A stretch of DNA of 64,000 nt from Monarcha castaneiventris obscurior (GCA_026261815.1 JAMPIT010000510.1:19750001-19814000), one strand, 5' to 3'. Shown: positions 22,601 through 36,730, counted from the stretch's first letter. Numbers and translations: made by a program. The notes: a model not told the origin generated them from the sequence alone.

Positions 22601-25384
22601 GAGGACTTGAAAGAAAAACAAACAGCAGAACCTCAGGGGAAGCCACTGTGAAGAAAGACGGTATTAGATAAGGGCATCCTGGCTATTTAAGCAGTAAGAG
22701 CTGGTAAATCGAGCAAGGCAAGACCTCAACCCAAGCCATGTATATCTTTATTGCCATAGCCATGAGCAAAACGCAGGCAGTACAAGAAAAGCTTGAATCA
22801 AAAGCCCAAAGGAGAGAAAATTACCACTAATCACCCCAGGGCACCATAGAGCAAATGAAATGGCAAGAAAGCAAGCAGTAAAGAAGTTTTCTTGGAGAAT
22901 TACAATAGTTAGGCAAAAACTGATTCCTCCCAAGCAAGTGCAAACAAATGGAAGAAAAATTATGTATCAAATCAAGTCCATGCTGCCACAGCGCAGCCCA
23001 TCTGTTACACATTGAGACATCACCCCGGTGTCAACCCCAAACACACGGCATGGGGACAGCCCTCTGCACTTTTTCTTCTGCCCAGATGCCAGCAGGGGCA
23101 CCACACATGCCCGGCTGCACCACTGAGCACTCCTGGGCACAGTGCCACCGATGTAAACAGGAGATGGCAGGGAAGGTGTGAGCGGCACCATCAGCTCCTA
23201 CTGTTCCCTTTCAGAAGGGAGGGAGCAGCAAAGCGATTCTGCCCATCCTTTCTGAGAGCCTTCACTTCACAGAGCCCAGCCAGCAACTTACAATGTCCCC
23301 CTCTATCCAAAAACATGAACTGCAGTTCATCATAAAATCTGCAACAGCTGGACAGTGGATGCGTGGGGCCCCAAAACACTGCTTAATTTATTTCTGAGCA
23401 GCACAAAGTCTTGACGCAGAAAGGGGATTGTGAAATGTTTCCAAAATGATCATTGTTTTTTTTGCTAAGACTGCTAAATCTTTCCTGGCTTCCAAAAAAC
23501 ATCTGGGAGACAGAAATAAATAGATTTAGTTATAACACTCAAACATGAAAAAAAGTTCATAAATTTGCTTCCTATTGAGCAAAAAACCCCAGAAACTCAG
23601 AAGCTTTGTCTACTCCAGCAAATTTACCCACTGCTGATAAAGCAGTTATAGCTGGTGCTGAACTCAGTTTAACTTCAAGTGTAGCCAAGGGTAAACTGTC
23701 TTTCCACATAATTTTTTGAATTCTACTGAATTCAACGGCAGGTAAATGTGTCAGTTCTTAACTGAATACCTAAATATTAATTTAGAACCCTAATTTTAGA
23801 TTGCTAGGTTTGCACATTTCAGTTTGCACCACAACCAGTTCTGTAATGCTGTCAAATTTCAGAAACACTACTGCAGTCAAACTTTCTAAACATTACTGCA
23901 ATCCATCAGTAACAACTGAAACAAATGTGAAGCATTATCAGAAATTCTGCTCATTTGATTTAACCTCAGTAAAAAGCATCTCCCATAATTTGATCTATAT
24001 TTCCAAAATGCCACTGCATTTCCAAAATTGGAATTTTCCAAAATTTCTCAAACATTGGAGATATGGAAATCTACATTTTCAAAATGTAGAACAAGTTATG
24101 GCTTATGACTACAGACCTAAGGGGGGAAAAGACACTGTTAATTTGTTTAAAAAGCAGTGTCAGGATGAAAACTGGGTTAAAATCCAGACTGGGCTCTGGA
24201 CTAGAGGAGCCTGGTTACAACAGTTACTACGACCAACTGAAGGGCATAAACCTTGGTGTGGTTTTAGCCACACTTTTACTTTCCCATCAGACTCAGTAAA
24301 GTACACGAAGTAGGTTTCCAGGTTTAATTCCAACTGTTAGTAAGGTAGGAGGAATATAAACAATTATTCCACTCAGGCCACTCTGACTGAGAAGCTGGAA
24401 CTTCGGATGCCATGCTGCCCACCTGCACCACATGTCTAAGGAGGCTCAGGGCTCAGCAAGGGAGAACTGGCAAGGGAGCTCTCACTTAAGAGCACAGAAG
24501 GCAGAATGCAAAATCTTAATATTCAGAAAGATGAAGCACAACTAATGCATTACCCACCTGCTGCCATTGATCCTGAAAGTGTACTACAGGTACTCCACAG
24601 ACAACACTGCTCTGTAAACAATTACATTTGTTCCACTTAAATTTTTTGTATGTTGCTCAAAAACACTTGGAACAACTTGTCTGTCAAAAGACTGCATCCC
24701 CATTTTCATAAATTAACAGAAATTTGATTCAGTTACAGCACTCTATCACCATGCATTCCTTACATGGTAAATAAAATCAGAAAGAGTCGTGAACTTAGGG
24801 ATTGTTCTCCTTATTGTATTTTTCAATATCAAATTTATATACAACAAAATGACAGGATTTAATAGCTTTTTGCTTATGTTTATTTTTTTAATGCTGTTAA
24901 TTAGCTCCCACAGCTGCGCCCCAGGCATCTCCTGTACCTATCAGGTACAGATCAGCTGAAAACAGGCAAGCCCCCACCTCCCTAAGAGAAAGGGATGTTT
25001 TGAGTTCAGTGTTTCAACTCATGGTAGTCCCGCTCTCCACTTACCCCAACCACACAACTGTCTTTCCTCCCTCCTTCTGAAGCTGGGAAGAGGTTCAGGC
25101 TTTGAAGCACACGCCAAAGACCTGGGCTTTCAAGGCAAAACACTGAAATCAGGTGAAGAAAAAAAAAAGGGGGTACTGTAAAGGAAGCATCTGCAAATTC
25201 CCTTCCTTCTTCCTCCAGTTTGACTGCATCTACAAACTGAAGGAAGAAGGATGTAGTCTCCTAAGGAACTGCTCAAGACTTTCCAGCTTTGCTGGTGGAG
25301 CTGGTTGGGGGATGAGTGCTGGTGGAGGACAAGCTGAACGTGAGTCAGCAGTGTGTCCTTGCAGCAGCAAAGGTTAACCATGTC
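19605..25384. other. Noncoding stretch, no gene seen
   Basis: Just after the CR1 copy, 19605-20290 is less AT-rich and carries a 191-codon frame on the minus strand with many Cys residues but no recognisable domain. From 20800 to 21120 and from 22030 to 22450 it is very AT-rich; 21037-21050 is a perfect 14-base palindrome of A and T. A17 is at 20351-20367. A 170-codon frame at 23801-24313 on the plus strand looks like chance. Confidence 0.55.
23863..23905 (+). repeat. Imperfect 25-base tandem duplication
   Basis: The unit AAACACTACTGCAGTC (from 23863) recurs as AAACATTACTGCAATC (from 23888), 25 bases later. Nearby, 24000-24090 holds several scattered copies of TTCCAAAAT. This local duplication, not coding constraint, probably underlies the open frame across it. 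Confidence 0.5.
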
Positions 25385-25925
25385 CTGGGCTGCTTTAGCC
25401 AGAGAGTGGCCAGCAGGTCAAGGCAGTGACCCTTCTTTCTGCTGGGCATGAGGCATCTGGAGCATCGTGTCCAAGTGTGGGGCCTCAGGCTGCTGATACT
25501 GAAGAGGATCCAGAGAAGGGCCACTGAGAGAGTTACAGGTCTGGGGCATAAAAAGTATGAATATAGGCTTAGAGGTCAGGGTTGTGTTAGCCTGAAAGAT
25601 TGGAGCACGGGGGTGACCTAATAGGTGTTCTCAACTACCTAAAAAGGGGAATAATAGAGAAGACAGAGCCAGACTCACCTCCTAAGTGTCCGGGCAAAGG
25701 AAAAGAAGTAAAAAGAAAATCAAGCTGCAGTAAGGAACGTAAGAGGAATGTAAGGAATGTAAGAGGGGAAAAAATGTCATAATGACAGAGGTGAGGCACT
25801 GGTACAGATCACCCAGAGGGGTTATACAGCCTTCATCCCTGGAGAACTCAAAAGGGTTCTGAGCAACCTGACCTAAAATTGGTCCAGTTGTGAGCACAGC
25901 TTGGAGTAGGTGAAGTCAGACAGAA
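25385..25925 (+). repeat. CR1 LINE 3' region, about 540 bases
   Basis: It begins GAGAGTGGCCAGCAGGTCAA and runs through GTGTCCAAGTGTGGGGCCTC, GATCCAGAGAAGGGCCACTGA, GGTGACCTAATAGGTGTTCTC and GAGGTGAGGCACTGGTACAG, to CAAAAGGGTTCTGAGCAACC. This is the order of the CR1 3' end on the sense strand: end of the reverse transcriptase frame plus 3' UTR. Frames are broken. The terminal GATTCTGTG repeat is not preserved. Confidence 0.9.
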
Positions 25926-28189
25926 GTCATTTTTTTAAATCAATTTTTTCCATTATTCTAACAGCAGCAACTTCAAAGGGAGAGAAATTCCTTTGGCAAG
26001 GACACACTGCTGGAAATGCCTCTGAACAAGACACAGTGTAGCCTGAAATTATTATTTTTATCTGTAAAGAAAGTGAATTTTGCCCAAAAAGAGTACCTAG
26101 AAAATGTAGCAGTCATTATTTGCTCAGCACTCCAGGAATGGAGAAGAATCACCTGTAGTGTAAAGCTTCTTTGCAGTTAAAAGCCCTGGTTTTGGTTTAG
26201 AAGAAGCAACAATGCTGGAGCCACCAAGGATGTGGCAGAGACAGGGTACCTAACATTTACCACAGAGCTACAGTAGCTCAGGTAAAACTGGCAGGCACAA
26301 GTCCTCAGCAAACAGGGGAATACAAGCCTTCTTCATGCCACAATACTTATTTTTAAATCTATTGACTTTTAGGCTGCCTCTATCTCTCCTGGCCAAGGCA
26401 TTTCAGAGTGTAGCCATGGTTAGATGACATAAAGTAAGGAGACAAAATGAGTGTGACTCCTACAGGAATCTACTTAGTGCAGGTAAATCAGTGCTACTTT
26501 GTTAGTGAGTGCATTTGCTAAATCTCAGATCATTCAAAACACACGTTTTATATATCTAAACATTAAACTATCAGTTGTAAAAGCACTTAGCAATGTCTAG
26601 CTGTCCCAGGATTCTGTTAACTCCTGTGGGGAAAAAACTGAAGGTAAAAATGGCTCCTTGCTCTAAATACCCTCTCTGCTGAACCTGGTATGTGAGTGAT
26701 ACACTGAGATCCTTTTTCACTCAAAAGTGTCAGAGAAACAGGACAAGAAATTCCCTCTGTTTGACATCTGTGACATTTTTGTCAGTGAATTATTATTGCC
26801 AGAAAATTATGGTGCCTATTTCCTTCATTATGTTAAATTAATCATTCTCCCAGTGACATACAGACAAGAATAGACTCAGTTGCTCAAATTCACCTTTGTG
26901 GAGCAAGTGAAAGTTTTAGACTACCACTGGCATGATGGTGTGAGAGAGAGAAAAGCCTTGACTCTGTGCTGCTCAGCAATTAAGAAAACATCCCTGAGTT
27001 ATGAACACTGTTTCCAGCACAAATCTGAAACGGTCCCATATTAGCTGCCATAAAGAAAAATAACCCTATTCAAGCCAAAAGCGGCACAAAAACAAATTAT
27101 GTTAAAACTTCTTTTATTCTACCTGAATCAGCAGCATATTCCTTCAATTAAACCCTACATTCCATCAGAGTAACAATTCCAAGTTACAAGGGTAATTACA
27201 CACATTACTGAAACAGAAGTCTCTCCTATCAGGAAAATATGCAGAAAATCAAAAAGAACTGAAGAAACAAGGCAGACCATTTCAGTCTGTAAGAAGGAGA
27301 AAAAATTATACCACAACCAACTCTACCACTTCCAAAATGTGTTTCTTAATCTGAATAAACATGTAAAGATGACTAATGACTAATACTGCAAGAAGGCATA
27401 GCTGGACAAGGCCAAGCTTTGGTCTAACCTGCAGCAGGGCAGTCATCCCACCTGCCCTTATCCCCTTCACTTATATCGATACCATTAAAACTACAGCACT
27501 GATCTTCAAAACAGAGAACTTTCCTATGATGCCAATACAACATCATCTACTTTCAGGAAGCCTGTGGGACTGTGCCTTTCCTTTTCCCAAAGTAAAGATG
27601 TCTCAATGAATCAAAGTTGTAAATTTTTTTCTTCCTTATTTGCTTCAGCAACTAGAAAAAAAATTCTAAATAAAATGTCTACTGTTAGTTGGCTTCCTTC
27701 AACCTCATAATCCACAGTGCACCACTAGCCAAGAAGTCAGTGATATTCACTCATTGTGTCCTTAATTGGAAAGATACTGTAGATGTTTGGAAGGAGTTAT
27801 AAAAGACGACAGCACTGGAAAACACCAGACATCAATTTACCTACGTGCTCTCAAAGAACTACAGAAGGAATGTATATGGACTAACTACTGTATTTTTAAA
27901 TTCATTCTGAGTACTTTTATACATAAAGTTGTTTAGAGTGTTAGGCAGATCACAATACAACCCTTGGAAGTAGATATGTTACACTAATGGGGAAACTAAA
28001 GATTGCTTTTCCTTGAAACTGGAGAGATCTGCACCTCGTACAGCTCTGAACACGTCAATGTTTCAGTAAGAAATCGGAGGTCATCAGGAAAAATGCAAGA
28101 TAAATGCTTAATAGAATAGCAGTATCCCATAATTAGTCTCTGCATACCCGTAAGGTAGTTCATCACTGTACTTAAATTTCATAAGAGAC
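25926..28189. other. Noncoding stretch, no gene seen
   Basis: Unique AT-rich sequence; the longest open frame is 77 codons. Nothing recognised. Confidence 0.6.
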
Positions 28190-28320
28190 ATGGAACTATC
28201 ATTAGATGTTTTTAAAAACATTTTAGACAAATCTTAAAAATTATGCAATTCTAGATTACCTTGCCTTGAAGAAGAGGAATGGATAATGTGACCTCCCTCC
28301 CAGCCTTATTCTGTAACTTA
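28190..28320 (+). repeat. Old CR1-type LINE 3' tail
   Basis: ATTAGATGTTTTTAAAAAC, then TTTTAGACAAAT, CTTGCCTTGAAGAAG, GTGACCTCCCTCCCAGCCTT and ATTCTGTAA follow the block order of the older amniote CR1 tail (TTTAAGACCAGGTTAGACAAA...CCTGCC...GATGACCTC...CCTTCCAG...ATTCTATGA). Divergence is high, so this copy is clearly older than the others in the window. Confidence 0.6.
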
Positions 28321-31300
28321 TCTGTGAAACTTTGGGAAAAAGCAATAAAAGAAACTAATATATGCAACATGGATAAATAATGACTATGGGAACTATAAAC
28401 TCCTGTCCAGCAAATGCTTCCATACATGCTGAACTTTATTATCTTAAGTCATCTCACAGATGTCAAGGGGATGACTCAGAGCAGTAAAATTATGGACATG
28501 CCAAAGTGTTTGCACTGTGAGTACAATAACTCTCACTTCTGAACAGCATGAGGAAAGACGACTGTTCGCACTTCTATGTTGCCTGTATGAGAGCTTCCAA
28601 ATAAAAATAATTAATGTCTGGAAACGTCTGGCTAGAGAAGAGCTCTGGTAGTTTGTACAAGAAACAGTTGTAGGATTCTGGACATAGAAAAAGTGATGGG
28701 GCAATGAATCAGTAAGTTTGTAATGTATTTGTATATTCACTGGGAGGGTATGGAGATGGAGTAAGAATGATCTAGTGTCAGAAGTTTCCACTTTTGAAGT
28801 CAGGATGTCTTGACACCAAATCTTTTAGGATACTGGCACATTCATACCATGATCTATAAAAAGACCTTAATGTTGTCAGTCTCAAAGTGAAGTAAGGTGT
28901 TTTTGTTCAATATTACAGGATACGTTCATATAGCTAACAAGTGGATGAGTCGATGATTTGGGGATATAAATCCAATCATATACCAGTTTTGTGGGAGAGT
29001 ATTTCTCGGGATGGGATCTCTGAGAACTATTATGGCTCTGGCCAAAGCACAGATAGTAGGCATGATCCCTAGACAGAGTGCTAGGGATCCTCTTGGAATG
29101 CTTACACAAAAGGAGTGACAAAGACTGTTAAGTCACACCTGGTTTGTCTTTACTGGACTAATACATGTTATATCAGATAAACACTTTAACAACTTTGATG
29201 TAATTGCTTAGAGGGTTGGATCTGAAAAAGAAGTAGCAGTTAAGATAGTCTGTTGTCTAACATACTCCTAAAGTAACACTATTAGTGGTAACAGAAAGAA
29301 AATGAGAAAAGGAAAATCGAAGCGAAATGAACATTTCTCCTGCTGTGACTCAGTTCTGCACCATGAGCTTTACTAGGGGCATTTTTACTGCATTGAATGG
29401 CGCAGGACCAAGCTTATTGCTATAATCATTAAAAACTGCTTAAAAGAGAGCACTGAAAAATAAACATCATGAAACTATTACCCTCATGCTACAGAATGGA
29501 TAATACATGAAGCTTGTTCATTTAGTCTCATTGTTTACTTACAGTAACTTACACGAGGCAATAAGGGAATATAAATATCCAAAAGCACAATGGAGGAATG
29601 AAAATATCCCCATGCCAGGAGTAGCACTAAAGAAGCAGGGTGCCTCTTGTGTATTCCGCCCTTCTGAAAGTGAATTAACTTTCAAGAAAGTTTCCACTGG
29701 TTAACTGACAATGATGGCAGTAAATACAATGCAGAAAACTGCAAGAGCACCTTTTTAATAACTCTGTGGTTTGTCTTCTTTTATTTGGCAAAGTGTCTAA
29801 ATACCATTGTGGCATTTTATTAAACCATCTCACAAAAGACTCAATCAGCTAATGTACCATTGCTGGGCTTGAAACAACATAAGGAAGACTTATTTATAAA
29901 TAGCTTCTCTGTGTTCAGTGTTTTGAGTTTTTTATTCTTTCAAGGAAGGAAGGCTGTTGCCAAAAACTACATGCCAGTTATCATTTGGCAAACTTTCTGT
30001 AGCGTTATCTGATCTGCAGAGACATTAAATCTGTACTGCAAATACATATTCAACAACTTATTAGAAGGTGGAATTTGTGGCCTATTACACAAATACACAT
30101 ACAGTTGATAAGACATAATAGAACAGCTGTTGTGGAGATATTTCCCCATGATTCACTCAATGCAAGCAACATATATGCAGCTGACATCTTATTGAAAAAT
30201 CTTGGAAAGCCTGCTGACAGAAGTGAGTGCACACAAACATTAGCTATGCTGCCATTCCCATATACCTTTGTCCCCCTTTGCCTTTTTTGCACTCGAAAGC
30301 TGCATCTTACACTAAATGTAGGCTGCATTTTGAAAAGGGACTGCTTATGTAGGAACTTCAGCATCTGAACCACCATACACCAGGTAATTTTAGAAGTAGA
30401 GAACAGCCATGTGAAAGGTTTTCTTCCCGTGTTTGCACATAAAGTTAAGCTTAAATAACTAAAATACATTTTCAGGAATGACACACCAGATGGTAAATTT
30501 CAGCCTAGGTTTAGATTTTTTTAATGAATGAAAAGAAACCATTTACAGAAGGGGTTTTTTTAAGACAGAAAGTTCCTTTGAAAAACAAACAGTGATAGAC
30601 TCTTCACTGTATAACAGCAGTGGGCATTGCCATAATGCAAAAGCAGGATGTTACAAGATGTGGGGACACTTCTGCAGATCTTAAATCCATGCAAAACCTA
30701 TCCAAGACCTTAATTACTTCCTCTGTAATACATGTATACCTAATCATGTTTCAACTTTCATCTTCGCTCCTTCCTCTCCTACAGTCTTGACATCTAATGT
30801 TCTGTTCAAAGTACAAGCATGCAGAAAATTCTTTTATCTTATCCTTGGGGAAAGTGCAAAGCATCAACCAGAGGTAACGCAGTCCCTACAATATATATCC
30901 TCTTTATTAACTGAAAAATGCCAGCCAGTTTCATATGTTGCAGGAGTAGGCAAAAAATCTAGTGGTGTGACTGCATAAGGATGGTGTCATGATCCAATTT
31001 CTGCTACATGATATGAAGTCTGTGCTCCTATCATAGACTTGAAAGCAAAGACATTAAACTGCACAGGCAGCAACTGAAATGCAATCACAATTTTTCTGCA
31101 CTTTGGTCTTACTGCACAAACTTACATTTTTAGGGTGTTCTTTAAAGTTACATGATTTAGCAAGGACTTTTTCTGCTAAAACACAAGGCTCACAAAAACA
31201 ACAAGCCACAAGAAACAGATTTCAGAATTGACAGGTTACATGTGTTAGGGCATTATTGATTTTGATTCTCTGAATTGATTTTTCGGATGAAGGGAATATT

Positions 31301-33614
31301 AGATCACAGAGACCACAGTATTTGATCATACAGTTGAATCTCGGGTATTCAAAGGCAGTGTGTTGACACCAAGAATGTGGATAAATTAAAGGATTTCAGT
31401 CCCTGAGAAACCAGGCACAGACATGCATGATGAAGGTATAAGAAGGCCTGAGCTCCATGCACAGCAGGGAGCTGATGTGCTGCCTGTACAGACAATGGTC
31501 CAGGCCAGCACTGATGCCCCCTGACAAAGTGAAAAAATTATGAGTTCTCTTGTCTTTGCTAATTTCTTCCCAGTCTAAAATCTGTTCAGGATTTGGAAGC
31601 TGAGCATCTTAACCATGGCTCATCATCTAAGTAATTAAGAAATTATTGTTTGTACCTCTTATCTCTGTTACTCAGAGACATCACCACTGTTTCATCTCCA
31701 ATTGTTTAGAGAATGCAAAAAACCCCACAAGCTAAAGTGAGCCCACATTGCTCCCTCCTCACCCCCCATCAAATATAAATAAATCCAGAAAACATTTGGT
31801 AAATTGCATGTTAGAATAAAAATACCATCAGATTAATGAAGGCCACTAGCAGAAGTCCTATAACATAATTGCATCAAGAGATTTTAAATTCTAAGCTCTT
31901 ACACTCACATACTTGTATACTGCTACTTGGGAATGGCTCAACATTTCAGTGCTCAGAGAACAATTGGAAATTACCTAATTTTATCTTGCTCTTACTTTAA
32001 ATATTGTAGTGAGGATGGTGGAAGAAGCCACGTGTGAGCAGCCTTGACTTAAACACAGCAGCTAAAATTCCTTGGTAGGACAGGACTCACATGAAGTTTA
32101 AATTTGCCTTCTTCAAACCTTGTGTACTGAAGAGAATTTAATGAGTAGCTCTGTAAGGATCTGCAGACAAAAATGCACTCAGATCAAGTACTGCAATAAT
32201 TTCCAGATGGATTCATACAAGGTGAAATTTCTTAAGAGGACCTTTGGGAATAAAATACCTACATTTATTAACAAGATTAATTGTTAGATATAAACTGTCC
32301 TGGCTTTAGCCGAAAGACTACACTGTGGGAAGCACACGTGAGTTCTTCTGTAGAACAGCTCTCATCATCAAAAAGAGTATCTTTGTATCAGGTTTTGCAT
32401 ATAAAAAGAAATTATCAGTGAAAATTATCCTTTGTGAATTCTGTTACCTTGTTTACACAGAATGTTCCCTTTAATTTTTTTTATAATGAATGGTATTTCA
32501 AATTTATCATGTCAGATGAAGATACAACAATTAAACCTTTCAGTTGCCAATTAGTGCTATTTGTGCAAATGCTATCCACCCGTTTGGTATAGCTCTATTG
32601 TTGTATAACCTACATTGGCAAGAATTTTTCCAAACAACAAAAACACCCCTTTGACACCTAACTTTTTTCATAAAATACAATCATTTATGTTCTTATAGCA
32701 CAGCTCCCTTGGTGAAATTAAATACTTACAATCATAAAGGGTATTAAGCCTTTAACAAAAAGAAAAAGGAAAGAAAGTGGTATGGTAGCACTTCCAGCCA
32801 ACACCTAGACTAAAAGTGCACATGGCAAGAAATGTTCCTGGGCAGTGGGGACAGCTGGCCTGAAATGGCTCATCAGCCCATCTTTATCCTTCCTGAAATT
32901 ATTATCCCCCAAAAGGGGATGGGTACTCGCAACTGCAACCTTGAATGTTCAAACTTTGGAGACATTCTAAGGAAATGTTTGGGAGAATATCAACTTTCAT
33001 GGACCAAAGTTAAGCTGGCTGCCACTCCAACAGTTTAACCAGAAGGAGATCAATGAGCATTCAGGAAGGCTCCCTGTTTAGATCACCTGCACAGATGTGG
33101 CTGGGAGAAATACAAGAAAATGTAGCTGATAAAACTAAAGTTTTGGGATGCTCTGGAGAACCTCACCATACTCTTAGGCTCCAAATCCCAATGAAATAAG
33201 CCTGAAAGGCAGGAATCAACCACTGAATAGTAATAGCCTAGTACTTCTGAATCTGAAATGCTTTTCCTCTGTTTTTTGGACTTTTCACTCTGGAAAAGAG
33301 CTTATGTACAAATGCCCCAGTAAAAGTACAAACATGCAAAAATACCTCATTTACATGGTATTTGTGGCTTCAGATTTAAAAACAACCATAAATGGTCAGT
33401 GGAATCCCCCAAAGTGCAACTGAGCATCTTCTGCCCCATTTCTCACCTGATACCAAAGCCAGAGTCAAACCCTGTGGGGAGGGGTTGCAGTGCCTGGAGC
33501 ACCCCATTACTTTCTGCATCAAAATGTCTTTTTCTGCCCACCTGCCTAGAACACTGTGCAAGACAGGCTTTCATCCTCCAGATGCACCTGAACCTTGCAT
33601 AAGTTCTTGGCAAG
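28321..33614. other. Noncoding stretch, no gene seen
   Basis: Unique AT-rich sequence. Frames of 115 (28444-28791, minus) and 144 codons (30050-30484, minus) show no domain. At 32302 a short TGTCCTGGCTTTAGCCGAAAG segment faintly resembles an avian LTR start, without other support. Confidence 0.55.
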
Positions 33615-33915
33615 AATCATAGAATATCTGGAATTGGAAGGGACTCACAAGGATCACTGATTCCAACTCCCAGCCCTGCACAGGACAGCCCAAGAGTCGC
33701 ACCACGTCCTTGAGAGCACTTCCAAAAGATTCTTGAACTCCTAAATGGTTGGTGCCATGACCATCTCCTTGGGAAGCCTGTTCCAGTGCCCAACCACCCT
33801 CTGGGTGAAGAACCTTTCCATAATATCCAACCTAAACCTCCCCTAAAACAGCTTCATGCCATTGCCTCAGGTTCTGTCACTGGTCACTGGAGAGAAGAGA
33901 TCAGTGCCTGAAGGT
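33615..33915 (-). repeat. CR1 LINE 3'-end fragment
   Basis: The plus strand reads AATCATAGAATATCTGGAAT, GGAAGGGACTCACAAGGATCA, CTTGAACTCCTAAATGGTTG, CTTGGGAAGCCTGTTCCAGTG, CCCTCTGGGTGAAGAACC and CCAACCTAAACCTCCCCTAA. This is the reverse complement of the CR1 tail and continues to AGAGAAGAGATCAGTGCC. The ordering is complete from the terminal repeat inward for about 300 bases. Confidence 0.93.
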
Positions 33916-34042
33916 TCACGGGAAAACATCTGCTGTCTTTGAGAGAAAAGGGATTACTAATGCAGGTTAATTTTTTCAATCAAAATAACCCTGTCACTCC
34001 ATTAAAATTCTACACATTTTTGGCAGGAAAGTCTCTATCTTG

Positions 34043-34153
34043 TTTTTTTTTTTTTTTAAGCAGAGATGAGAAGAAGGGAGTTATGACAATGATAACTAAA
34101 TATATATCTTTTAAAGTTAATTCTGAAAATGAGTTTTTAATTTTTTTTTTTTT
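34043..34153 (+). repeat. Paired T tracts (T15 and T13)
   Basis: T15 at 34043-34057 and T13 at 34141-34153, in sequence that is A/T-rich throughout. The 223-codon minus-strand frame over 34010-34681 begins downstream of these and reads through them as Lys runs; it is taken as chance. Confidence 0.85.
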
Positions 34154-36652
34154 ACATTTTCCCCATAATCCAGTCAATAGTTTCTGACCAGCTCTTTTAA
34201 TTTGACATTGCAGGACAAAGGGGTCCAAGTCAGCTGGCATGACGCCACACCATGACCTACAAAGAAAGTGCAAAGCTTGTATTAATAAGCCTCGTCCCAC
34301 AACGGATGTGAGGACAACATCAGAGCGCTGAAGAATATTTGCAGAGACAGCAGAAGGAAAGCTGAGAGAAGGCAGGAAGGCAGGAAACAGTTCATCAGTC
34401 TTAATGGATAATGAGATTATTTGAAAAAATAAAAGAGAAGTGTTGAGAAATCCATTCTTTGCAATGAAAGGACAAATAAAAGTGAAAGAAACTGGAATAG
34501 GCTGATAACCAGGAAAATGACAGGGAAGTACAATCATAGAGGAGAAGGAAATTGCACCCACTTGCAAATAACAACTCTTGCTTTCTAAGGCACAACTGTA
34601 ACTCACAGAAAACCCTTTGGACCTTAGAGAAGTTGAAAAAAATGAAAGAAAACCACAGTGTATGCAATCAAGACTTAACAAGTGAATGATAAATGAAGGC
34701 TAAATAACTCCCTGTTACACCTTGTTTCCCAGAGTTTTGCTAAAAAGGACACTCTGGAGCAAACATATCCCTTTCTCATCTGATCTAGATACTGAGAAAT
34801 TCTTCCCTCTCTTTGCTCTCTTGCAGACTTCTCTTGCTTTAATTTATTTTATTTCCAATGAGATCCAGACTTTGACCCTTGCACCTACCTGGAAACCTAA
34901 GGAGAGAGCTGCTGAGCTCAGAGAGGTCTCCAGTGGGTTGGGGTGCTTCCTCTGCCCTCACACACAATCAACCAAGCTCAGTCATTTTCTCCACCAGCTC
35001 CCAGCCAGCCTGGCCTAGCCCTGACCTCCTTGGCAAGAGGAGTATTACAGTCAGCCAAGTCCTGGCTTAGCCCAATCCCTGTTTGATCAGCAGATTATGT
35101 TAGGAGCTAGGAGATTTGCTATCTGAATACAGCATGTGAGCATTCAGGCTGACTTCTGCCTTCCTGCTCTAATTACCTGATAATCACCATCAGCGCACAC
35201 ACCTTCCACAGGCACCTCCCTTGCAAAGGGTCCAAAGCTCTCCAGTCATCAGCCCTTTCCCTGTCCTTGGAAAAGGGATGGCTGGGTGAGAAACTGTGGC
35301 ATGAAGCCATTATCCTTATCATATACTGTGGGATGCTTTTTGAGAAACACAAATGCTAGCAAAGTGATTAGCCGTGGCTGTGCCCTACAGAAATAAAACT
35401 GCTTCCTTCTGATAAGCAAAGTAACTGTTTTGAATGTGACTTCACCTTATTCTGTGCTGCTACACAAATCAGGGATGTTATCTTGGAGACAAGGACAATA
35501 ATGAAAATAATGTATTTCCATGACTTCCACGGCATCAATGTTATCTTGCTTGAAACCAGAACATTTTACAAGAGAAGTCTGATGTCACATCTGGCACTGG
35601 TGGCATGTCCAGGTCTGTCCTTGTTCCAGCACTTGCTTTCTGTGGCAGTCAGTAAGCTCATAACACTTTTGTCTTGCCCTCATGGATTCATAACACAAGT
35701 AACAACTAAAACCTGAACACTCAACAACTGGAATTGCTGGAATCACCTGATCATAAAGTAATTGCAAGTTTCTGATGTGATGCAGCCAAAACAAAGGCAA
35801 ATGCAGTATTATGGAAGCCTTTTCAACACAGACTCACAAATTTAAGTGTCTCTGTATAAAGCATTGGTGAGATACCAAGTGACCCAACTGGCAAGCCACA
35901 TTCAATGCAAAATGCAGATAATAATATTTAAGGTAACTGAGGGAGACAAAAACCTGTTTTGGGAGAGGAGTAAAGAAAATGTGGCTTGTGTAGTCTAGTC
36001 AAACAAAAGCAGGGACAGACTGATGTCTCTCTCTCTCTAGGGGAGCGTAAGGGGATTAATCTAAGAAAAAATAGTATGAGAAGAGAAGGTATTTAAATTT
36101 GGGTCACAAAAACACGTGAGTACAACACAGCAGTCAATGCATCTAGGTAGAAAATAGGAGACAATTCCCAGCAATTACAGCAGAGAGTTTTTGCTATCCA
36201 GGTATTACAAAAACAGAAGATGGGAAAATTCAGAAGAGATTAGATGATGTGAAGCTTGTGGCAGGTGGTGCAGGACTCCTGGGCTAGAAAGTTCCCTCCA
36301 GGCAAGTGCCATAGTGAAGCTCTACTAAGAAAAAGAAGACACAATTTGACCGTGCTATTGGGACTCCTTGCCTATCAACAGTCCCAAACCTGCACACACA
36401 GCTCTGAGGGGAGCAGGGCTCTTGGCATAGCTGCATCCATTTGGGAATTCTTGCACAGCCGGTACAAAGATCCCCTGAACATCTTAGCAAGGCTCAGATT
36501 TGGATTCCCTGTCCACACAGAGTCAACCTGCAGCTAAGCAAACACATTGTAATGATCCTTCTTCATTATCAGAAACAATTATTTGCTGCAAGAAGTCGTT
36601 CCATCTTCTCTTTGGTCCTATTTGGAGCACAAAAAGGTCAAAGTAACATATT

Positions 36653-36730
36653 TAAGCATAGAAAATTTGGAAAGAAGTCTAATCTCATTAATTTGGAAAG
36701 ACCTCAGAGATCAACTATGACATAACCAAT
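36653..36730 (-). repeat. Possible CR1 tail remnant
   Basis: GCATAGAAAATTTGGAAAG and AATTTGGAAAGACCTCAGAG with ATCAAC resemble the reverse complement of a CR1 end (ATAGAATGGTTTGG...GGGACCTCAGAGATCATCTAG). Too short and diverged for certainty. Confidence 0.3.

Noticed and set aside
23801..24313. 170-codon open frame on the plus strand
   Set aside because: No domain; the sequence contains local duplications and repeated TTCCAAAAT words, which favour a chance open frame.
30050..30484. 144-codon open frame on the minus strand
   Set aside because: No recognisable domain and AT-rich, Cys/Leu/Ser-type random composition.
34010..34681. 223-codon open frame on the minus strand
   Set aside because: It ends in Lys runs encoded by T tracts and shows no recognisable domain. 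Composition is that of AT-rich intron.
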